64,000 bases of DNA, from positions 20,490,766 to 20,554,765 of the forward strand of contig NC_087166.1 of assembly GCF_035594125.1 (NCBI RefSeq), in the 5' to 3' direction. Positions 55,200 through 64,000 of the stretch are shown here, in pieces. The stretch is from Scylla paramamosain (taxonomy: Eukaryota > Arthropoda > Malacostraca > Decapoda > Portunidae). Positions within the stretch are counted from its first letter, which is position 1. Each line of letters starts with the position of its first letter. A program made the position numbers and the translations under genes. The notes under the pieces are model-generated. The model was given only the letters and a program-made list of their open reading frames with translations. It had not been told where the DNA came from and made no database searches.

Positions 55200-56460
55200 G
55201 AAGGAGAGATAGATACAGTGAGCCTCGGTGGGAGCAGGACGCGGGCCAAACCTTCACCTCCCCCAGTTCTCCACTTCTCGTTCCGATCCTTCCCTCTCTG
55301 TCTCCAATCATGTGCGGGAAATCCACGCTACAGTAGTGGCGATGGTAACAAGTCTGGTAGTATAAGTCCTGTCGATAATAAGAGACAAATTGGGAGTATG
55401 CTGCACAGCACTCCCTGGTATTATATGCACTCTTGTGTCATTACTGTAAAAATACTGGCTACCTTAAATTCAATTGTCCTAAGTTTGTGACAGCCACGAC
55501 TTCTAAGCCCTGCCTCCCTCTCCCCCGTGAAGCCAGTGGCCCTGATTGTATCAACGACCGAGAGGCGAGAGTGAGGAGATTCGGTCAAGGTTTGGTTGTG
55601 AGGGGAGAAAAGCAGGGGTGGTTGCACCCTCATATGTTGATACTTCCCCGTCCCCCGTGAGGCCTGGTTTGGCACTGTTGAAATTGTTGGGCTTGAGTAC
55701 CTGTCACTGTTTTGAGAGACACCGCAACGCAGGAGAGGCTACGCAGAATTATGACTGGGAGGAAAGTTGCATCAGATAAGCCTGTATGGTGCCGAGAAAT
55801 AGGGGCTGTAGAAAGCTTCTCTTCGGCGGAGAAGAGGCTTGTGTGCCCGCTAGTGACCACAGAGGCGTGATTGGCATTAGCGGAAGACCTGCCAGTGTTA
55901 GGTATCGATTTCCTGTTAGGGAATGACCCGGCAGGAGGGAGGGACTGGGCAAGTCCTCCGTTCATGGACAGGGTCTCGGAGTAGACAGTGTAGGAGAACT
56001 CAGACTTGGTTAATGTTGTTATTCGCTCTAAGGCGAGACGGGCGACTCTGGGACGAGCGCCCGTGCCCTCTATCACTCCTGGGGTCGACATTGGGGGCAG
56101 AGTGCCCACTGCTGGTGAGGGTTTGGGCAAGTGTGAGTTACGCTTGTCCTCGAGTCATTGTGCTGGGGCTAACTGCCCAAATGCAGAGCCACAGCAGAAA
56201 CCATGTTACTTTGTGGGGACTGCTGCTGAGTACGAGGCTAGAGTGTTTGCTTTGGGTATTTTGTGTGCTGGCTTGCCTCACCCTTTCAAGCACCTCTGAG
56301 GTGGCGCTCAGACGGAGTTGTCACCTGGAGAAGAAGCTATGGGCGCTGGAACTCAGTCTGGGCATGAGCCTAGTATGTCTCGAACTCCCTGCACTAGGCT
56401 GCGAGGAAGATAGCCAAGGGACAAGCTGATTCGAGATAAAGATGGCTGTGAGACGTGCTT
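55200..56460 (+). pseudogene. Ty3/Gypsy gag-protease remnant
   Basis: A CCHC knuckle CHYCKNTGYLKFNCPKF (55436-55486, His changed to Tyr) is followed after frameshifts by LPVLGIDFLLGNDPAGG (55888-55938), the C-terminal part of a Gypsy aspartic protease (usual form GxDxLLGNDLAGG). The catalytic DTGA is not readable. Sequence continues as a post-protease linker to about 56450 (ELRLSSSHCAGANCP and a final [11 protein letters not shown]), then meets an (AT)n array and a LINE A copy. The protease part is related to, but different from, that in the 24-31 kb element (VDMLVGNDLAGGRVIP). Confidence 0.65.
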
Positions 56461-56468
56461 AACCTGGA

Positions 56469-56470
<2 letters not shown>

Positions 56471-56554
<84 letters not shown>
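56471..56554. repeat. (AT)n microsatellite
   Basis: 84 bp of AT repeats between the Gypsy remnant and LINE A. Confidence 0.98.
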
Positions 56555-56555
<1 letters not shown>

Positions 56556-56556
<1 letters not shown>

Positions 56557-59222
56557 GGAGGGGACCACAAACCTCACCAGGTCGGACTGCTCCTCTGGTA
56601 TCGGTATTGGTATGGCGGTGTCTTGACACCGCCCTCAAGTTTTCTTCATAAACTTCTGCAACATTCGCGGCCGTAGATCTAATTTTCAATCTGTAGAACA
56701 TCACCTCTTCTCTACTAAACCTTATTTTCTTTTCCTCACTGAAACGCAGGTGTCTGAGGCAATTGACAATAGTCCCTTTTCTGTTCCCTCCTACTTTATC
56801 TATCCTCATTTTCAATCCAGAACTGGATGTTGCGTTTATGTGCGCAACGACTTAACCTGCTCTCGTCCCCACGCTCTTGAATCTTCCAAGTTTTCCACCA
56901 TCTGGCTATGACAAAATAGTCACTCTCAAAACTAAATTTATCTGTGTTGTATATATACCTAACACCTCTGACTATAAGAAATTCTTTGACTACTCAACTT
57001 TCAAAGTGGAGCAGATTCTCTCTTCCTTATTGTGAAGATCTCCTTTCATGAAGACTTCATTGTTCACCACCTGCTTTGGCTTTCCTCTCCCTTCACTAAC
57101 CATCTTGGTGAACTAACCTTCAACTTTGCTATCCTCCACGATCTAGAAAAATTGGTGCAACACCCTACTCATATTCTTGACTGTCTTGGAAATGCGCCTA
57201 ACATTCTTGAGCTTTTCCAAACCTCTAATCCTTCTGCTTATGCTATTACCCTCTCTTCCCTATAGGGCTCCTCTGATCACAATCTCATAAATGTATCTTC
57301 TATCCCTCCAATCCCTCCTCAGGATCCCCTAAGCAGAGGTGCCTCTGGCGTTTTGCCTCTACTAACTACGCGGACCTGAGGAGTCATTTTGCTGATTTTC
57401 CTTGAAATGACTACTGCTTCCATGTCAGAGACCCATCTCTGTGTGCCGAGCGTAAAAAAAATTGGTGATAATGTCTGGGATGGAGGTGTATATTCCTCAC
57501 TCTTTTTCTTGATCTAAAACTTCCAAACCTTGGTTTAACACAGCCTCTTCTCGTGCTTTACATGATAGAGAGGTGGCCCACAAAGGGTACTTGAGCATTC
57601 CTTCAGTAGAATCTCATGCACTTTATATTTCTACCCAGAACCATGCCAAGTCTGTTCTCCAACTAGCCAAAAACTCCCTCATTAATAGAAAGCGTCAAAA
57701 TCTTTCAAGATCTGACTCCCTTCGTGACTTCTGGGACATAGCCAAAAACATCTCCAATAACTTTGCTTCGTCTCCTTTCCCTCTTTTATTTCAACTACAT
57801 GACATCACTGCTATCACATCTATTTCTAAAGCTGAACTCTTTGCTCAAACCTTTGCCAAAAACTCTACTTTGGACGGTTCAAGGGTTGTTCCTCCCTCTC
57901 TTCCACCCTCTCACTCCTTCATGCTACCTATTAAAATTTTTCGTAATCATGTTTTCTATGCCCTCGCATAAACGCTCGGAAGGCTTATGGACCTGATGGA
58001 GTCCTTCCTATTGTTCCTTGAAACTGCGACTCCGTGCTCGCATCTTGCCTAATAAAACTCCTTCAACTCTGTCTGTCAAAATCTAATTTTCCTTCTTGTT
58101 GAAAGATTGCTAACATTCAGTCTGTTCTTAAAAAGGGTGGCCGTTCTAATCCCTGAAACTGCCGTCCAATTCCTTTAATTTCTTGCCAATCTATTTTTTT
58201 TTTTAAATCTATCCTCAACAGGAAGATTCTTAAACATCTATCACTTCACAATCTTCTATCTGATCGCCAATATGTGTTCCGTCAAGACCGCTCTACTGGT
58301 GATCTGGCTTTCCTTACTGAGTCTTGGTCATCCTCTTATAGAGATTTTGGTGAAACTTTTGCTGTTGGTTTAGACATATCAAAAGCCTTTGATAAAGTCT
58401 GGCACAAAGCTTTGATTTCCAAACTACCCTTCTACGGTTTCTATCCTTCTCTCTGTAACTTCATCTCAAGTTTCCTTTCTGACCATTCTATTGCTGCTGT
58501 GGTAGACGGTGACTGTCCTTCTCTTAAATCTATTAAAACTGTACCTCAGGGTTCTGTGCTGTCACCCACTCTCTTGCTATTATTCATCAATAATCTTCTG
58601 AACCAAACTTATTGTCCTATCCACTCTTACGCTGACGATAACACCCTGCACTTTTCTTTTCGTCGACGTCCAACCCTTCAGGAAGTAAACACCTCATGCA
58701 GGGAAGCCACAGAACGCCTGACTTCTGATCTCTCTAAAATTTCTGATTGTGGCAGAGCAAACTTGGTATTGTTCAGTGCCTCAAAAATCTCAATTCCTTC
58801 ATCTATCAACTTGACACCATCTTCCAGACAACTATCCTCTTTGATTATTCAGAGACACTTAACTGTCCCCCTCTTTTACACTGAACATCCTCGGTATGTT
58901 ATTTTCTTATAATCTAAACTGGAAACTTCACATCTCATCTCTAACTAAAACAGCTTCTATGAAGTTAGGTGTTCTGAGACGTCTCCACCAGTTTTCTCAC
59001 CCCACCCCCCCAGCTGCTAACTGTACAAAGGCCTTATCCGTCCATGTATGGAGTATGTTTCACATGTCTTGGGGGGGGGTTCTACTCATACCGTCCCTTT
59101 AGACAGGGTGTAATCAAAAGCTTTTCGTCTCATGAACTCCTTTCCTCTTTCTGGATGTTTTCAGCTTCTTTCTTATCGCTACTGTATTGCATCTATTCCT
59201 ATCTTCTACCGCTATTCTTATG
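56556..59222 (+). mobile_element. LINE A copy, 3'-truncated
   Basis: Starts within the leader/endonuclease boundary (CAGGTCGGACTGCTCC), then FFINFCNIRGRRSNFQSVEHH-like endonuclease start (56645), [20 protein letters not shown] (EISILGDFNVHH block, 57032), [20 protein letters not shown] and SLIGLL/SDHN (57270). Linker: AHKGYLSIPSVESHALYIST, KNSLINRKRQNLSRSDSLRD. RT: DRSTGDLAFLTESWSSSYRD, GLDISKAFDKVWHKALISKL, VPQGSVLSPTLLLLFINNLL and SYADDNTLHFSF (58628). It ends at about 59222 in the C-terminal block, where the usual 3' UTR and poly-A are missing and the transposase-like gene region begins. Multiple frameshifts. Confidence 0.87.
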
Positions 59223-59356
59223 ACTGGACTGCTGTCAGTATTGAGGAATTTGAGTTATGGCATAATGTATGAAAATTACAAAGAATTTCGTGAAAAGAAT
59301 TACTCTATAATTGTCCTTATAATTGCTATATTTTCAATCACTGCTCTTTTTTATAG

Positions 59357-62300
59357 GTTCTAACTGAAGCAAGAAGTGTGTGGACAGTGCTAGACATGAC
59401 CCAAATTTGTCATGAGACCAAACAACTTGATCTGGAAAGAAAAATCTACAGCACTCCTTTTCTACCTGCACTCCTAATAGGCAATATCATTACATCAGCA
59501 TAAACAAACCATGCAACACCACTTCAAATTGCATTGATTGTCTTTTTATGACTAAAAAAAAAAGTAGTTATGACTATGAAAGCATCTGGTGTAACGTGCA
59601 GTTATGATGAGTTGTTCCGTTTTAAGAGATCTACAGCTACATCAGCTGCTAGAAATCGTGAACTAACAGCAGTATCTAACTAAGGCTGCAGATGGTTTAG
59701 CCCAGTGTGTGGTAGACAATTTTGATGCTGACATAGCATTTCAAAATGACAAGATTTCAACACATTCTTTGGCAGTGCTTATAACACAACCAGATAATGA
59801 ATGCCACCATGATGAACAAGTTATACCACGCTTAAAGAAAACGATGATAGCAAAGGAAATTGATTATGAATTTGAAGTAATCAAGTACAATGGCCCAAGT
59901 AAACCTGCTATTCTACCACATTAAAAAAAAAATGTTCCATCGCTAAAAATTGCTTTCACATACAGCTGTAGCTATCTGCTAAGAGAGGTGTTATATCCTT
60001 CTTGAAAGATGTCACAGTGGGTGAAGGGTGTCCTGAGTTTCATGGCTATAATATCCGTTTGTGTCGTGAGCAAGGAGAACCTCTCCAACCCAAGACTAAA
60101 GCTGTCTACCTCCCACTCATTGACATGAAACCTGCACATCCAGACGCAGTCAGGACTGCAATGAGTAAAGCACGAAAAATAAGTCTGGAGATAGGACAGA
60201 ACTTTACTCTTTTCACAGCTGACCAGAAACTTTACAAAGTAGTTGTGTAAATAAAGTGTGCACATCCCAGTCTATTTTCAAATCTTATTCCCAGATTAGA
60301 GGGAATGCATATGCCAATGAACTTTATTGGTGCTGCTGGAACACTGATGGCAGGATCTGGTCTAGCAGAAGTTTTAGAAGTTGTGTTTGGAGATGTTGGA
60401 AAAATGTTAAGTGGAGAAAAGTTCCCAATGAATATGAGAGCTCAGAGTTTATTGACTGAAGAGCTGCTGTCAACCAAGACGATGTAAGTTCTCATGATGA
60501 TCTTTTGACTGTGTTAGAAGACCTGACAACGAGAAGTCGCTTTGGTAAGCTGTGGATTGATGGTCTGATCAAAACAGTACTGACGATGATGTTATTTGTC
60601 AAGGTTGAACGAGAAGGTGTGTGGCTTCTTCACCTGTATGCAGTTGAACTTATGTTACCATACTTCTTTGCTTCCAGGCATGTAAATTATGCAAGGTATG
60701 GAGTATATTACCTGAGAAGCAGGTCATCCCTACCTGAAAGTGTCCTTAGAAAATTAATGAAAGGATCACATGTCATAAGACACAAACAAGGTGGTTGGAA
60801 TGGTATCTGGAGTGATATGTTTAATGAAACTACTTTCATGAAGTTTGGTCATGGTAAAGCTGGAATAGTTGCAAATACACTGAGGCCTGAAACACTAAAA
60901 ACCTGGGCACTTAACTCGCACATATGTGGCAAGATAGTTGAAGACATATCAAATATGGGAGAATATGAACCTTCACCTAACATGCAAACAGTTCACAAAG
61001 AGAAAGCCACTGCAAGAATCACTGCTGATAAAGCTGACAGAGAAGGATTAAAGCAAAAACTCAATCTCTGCATAGACCCACTAAATCCTGAACAACATTC
61101 AGAGGGAATGATTAATGTTGTAAATGGAGGCATTGCACCACCATCAGTAAATGTTGACAAAGCAATTGAAATTGGTACCAGACAAATGGAAGAATTTGAA
61201 AGAAAACTACCTCAAGGATTCTGTGACACCATACCAAAGAAAACAAACTATGGCAGTCACAAAAAAAATCTATGAATGTGGATGGGTGTCATGTTTATGA
61301 TACAAAATTTAATTTATTCTATAGTTATAGGACTTCAAGCAAGTTCAAGAGACAAATAGTAAAGAAGTTATGTCATGTCAACTCTCTTATTCCTCCAGCT
61401 CTTTTCACCGACTCAGGAGACTTGCGTATATCCAAGTCAAAATCAGTCATAAAGAATCACACTTGTGTAGAAGACTCAGCTAGACATGTTGCAAAAGATA
61501 CTGTGTGCACGGTAATTGATGGCTCAGCACTTTTGTGGATTCCCCACTGGCCATCATCCAGTTCATCTCAGCAGCCCACTGTCCAGGACTTTGTGAATAG
61601 ATTTAAAGACCTAATTAGAATTATGCTAGAAACAGGGGATGCCTACTTAGTTTTTGATAGATATCATGATTTCAGCAGTAAAGATTATACAAGGACCTCA
61701 AGAAGAAAAGGAGACACCAGAGGTTTTCAGCTGAGTCCCACATCTCCTTTACCTTCACAAAATCTTGCCCTGACTGTAACACAGAATAAGAAGCAGTTGA
61801 TTGAAATCATTTGTAAAAGTCTTCTTCAGCATACTGATATCCATCAATCTCAAAACAAGCTTGTTGTCACGGGACGAGAACAAACACCTGTAGAAATTGG
61901 AATGGGTGGTTGCAGATCAAGAACTGACCTTTCAAAAAGCCATGATGAAGCAGATAACATAATTGTGGAGCAAACTGTACATATCTCAGTTATTCATCTG
62001 AAGCCAGTGACTGTCCTAAGTGATGACACGGAAGTGTATGTCCTTTTACTATATCACTATCTTCGAGGACTACAAACATCAAAGGCAATGAAATCATCAG
62101 CCAGGGGAAGAACTGTTGTAGGCATCAAAGCAATTCCGCAGAAACACCATAATATTATTCCTACATTGAAAGGTTGTGATACTGCTGCTGCATGTTATGG
62201 CATAGGGAAGGTAAAAATGCTGAATGTTTTGAAACGTGGGGCTTCATTTCTGGAGATTATTAGTAATGTTTAAGTTGAATGGCCAGATGTATTAGAAGAG

Positions 62301-62789
62301 GCAACAAAGTTCATAGGAGCATGTTCTGTACAGCCAAAAGCTAAATCTATATCAGAAGCTAGAGTAAGAATGTGGACGGAAAAGCTTGGCAGGAGAGGAG
62401 CAACAAGTACATCTCCACTAGCCCCATTACCCCCGACGACAGAGGCATTTGCTGAGAATGTGAAGCGTGCTTACCTGTAGACGTAAATTTGAAAGAACGC
62501 ACTTCAGTTTCATCCACCAAAACAAGACGCCTCTAACTATGGATGGATAAAAGACGACAAAACAAAGTCACTGCTGCCAAAAACTCTGCCCGCAAATATA
62601 GAAGTTGCGCCAAAGAGAATTTTGAAGCTGATCAAGTGCGCCTGCAAAAATGGAAATCCATGCAAAACTTCAAAATATAGATGTAACCGTGGCAAGTTAT
62701 CATGCACAATATTTTGCTTGTGTCATAAATCTTTTACAGGTTGTAATGACCATAATAATGTGTCAGATGAGGAGGAAGATAAAATATAA
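59357..62789 (+). pseudogene. Large transposase-like gene (DDE-like, XPG/FEN-like, Cys-rich), decayed
   Basis: A 3' splice-like site (polypyrimidine then TATAG, 59340-59356) precedes VLTEARSVWTVLDMTQICHE. Next: GVTCSYDELFRFKRS, VVDNFDADIAFQND (59708), a KAVYLPLIDMKPAHPDA block, NFTLFTADQKLYKVVV (60200-60247), EGMHMPMNFIGAAGTLMAGS, ASRHVNYARYGVYYL (60673) and WNGIWSDMFNETTFMKFGHG (60796). From 61272: VIDGSALLW, VFDRYHDFSSKDYTR, SHDEADNIIVEQT (61939), VLSDDTEVYVLLL and GCDTAAACYGIGK (62172), an acidic set plus helix-hairpin-like motif as in XPG/FEN nucleases. C-terminus: CACKNGNPC...CNRGKLSC...CLC (62640-62720), eight Cys in a CXC-like pattern, stop at 62787-62789. Stops (for example 60248, 62271) and frameshifts (near 60475, 61262, 62480) break it. 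The Cys8-plus-XPG make-up points to Academ transposases; terminal repeats were not found, so a host-gene copy is possible. Confidence 0.6.
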
Positions 62790-63140
<351 letters not shown>

Positions 63141-63263
63141 ATAAAATGCTCAATCATGACAGCTGTCCAGTAATGCATTTCTTTAAACTGATTACCTAAA
63201 CAAGCAGAATCATCAATAAAATAAATCTAAGATGTTAAAATAAGGTTTATTCCCTCGCCTGAC

Positions 63264-63488
<225 letters not shown>

Positions 63489-64000
63489 AGAAGGGACACT
63501 GGCCAAGGGCAACAAAAATCCAAAAAGAAAAAAAAAACACAGATGTCAGTCCCATAAAAGGGTCCAAAGCGGTAGTCAAAAACTGAAGGATAAGTGTCTT
63601 GAAACATTCCTCTTGAAGTAATTCAAGTCTTAGAAATGTGGAAATATAGAAGCAACCTGGGAGTTTCACAGTTTACCAGAGAAAGAGATGAATGATTGAG
63701 AATACTGGTTAACTCTTGCATTAGACAGAAGAGGAGAGAGAGAGAAAGAAGAAAGTCTTGTGCAGCGAGGCCACGGGAGAAGAGAAGGCATGGAGTTAAC
63801 AAGATCAGAAGAGCAGATAGTATAAAAATAGCGATAAAAGATAGCTAGAGATGCAACATTGCGGCAATGGGAGAGAAGTTTAAGACAGTCAGTTAGAGGA
63901 GAGTTGATGAGACGAAAAGCTTTTGATTCCACCCTGTCTAGAATAGCGGTATGAGTGGAGACCCCCAGACATGTGGAGCATACTCCATACATGGACGGAT
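63489..64000 (-). mobile_element. LINE A copy, runs off window
   Basis: AGAAGGGACACTGGCCAAGG and GCAACAAAAATCC mark the 3' end. Minus-strand coding blocks: ARVNQYSQSFISFSGKL (63715), CTRLSSFS, FYRYFYTICSSDLVNSMPSL and DRVESKAFRLINSPLTDCLK (63940), the LINE A C-terminus. The 5' part lies beyond the window edge. Confidence 0.88.

Overview
The window looks like intergenic, transposon-dominated nuclear DNA of a decapod crustacean, most likely a brachyuran crab. Three things point there: very long (AT)n, (GA/CT)n and (GT)n arrays, many decayed LINE copies of types I know from crab and shrimp genomes, and no convincing intact host gene. The species call is inference; no single-copy marker gene is present.

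Layout. 1-0.6 kb: BEL/Pao gag remnant. 2.5-4.8 kb: CR1-like LINE piece (minus) joined to a Jockey/BS-like LINE (here 'LINE A', plus). 6-12.8 kb: an almost full-length but decayed LINE with RRM and zinc-knuckle ORF1 and an endonuclease-RT-RNase H ORF2 (I-like, 'LINE B'), interrupted by a hAT MITE with an 8-bp target duplication. 13.3-14.2 kb: a 40-bp tandem repeat, a long hairpin and a Ty3/Gypsy integrase zinc-finger remnant. 14.2-19.8 kb: LINE A pieces and arrays. 20-21.2 kb: CR1-like LINE endonuclease region ('LINE C'). 21.4-23.6 kb: a minus-strand Ty3/Gypsy pol remnant. 24.19-31.38 kb: the best-preserved element, a complete LTR retrotransposon with ~1.09-kb LTRs, a tRNA-Pro-like primer site, one gag-pol frame and a polypurine tract. 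31.5-32.45 kb: a near-perfect palindrome made of two inverted mariner transposase 5' halves. 34-35.4 kb: GC-rich low-complexity DNA. 35.6-37.2, 42.1-45.4, 46.7-47.2, 56.6-59.2 and 63.5-64 kb: further LINE A copies. 40.8-41.3 kb: pogo/Tigger-type MITE. 49.2-52.8 kb: two other LINEs. 55.2-56.5 kb: Gypsy gag/protease remnant. 59.3-62.8 kb: a decayed large transposase-like gene with DDE-like, XPG/FEN-like and Cys-rich parts, possibly Academ superfamily.

The most notable items are: (1) the 24.19-31.38 kb retrotransposon, where a Gypsy-type integrase (HHCC, D-D35-E, GPY/F position) lies upstream of reverse transcriptase/RNase H, the Copia-like order known from the Gmr1 group; (2) the ~0.9-kb mariner palindrome, a potential long hairpin RNA source; (3) the 59.3-62.8 kb transposase-like gene. 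Microsatellites often sit on LINE tails, and at least two arrays appear to have grown inside LINE coding sequence. No gene network or operon logic applies; relationships are nesting and decay.
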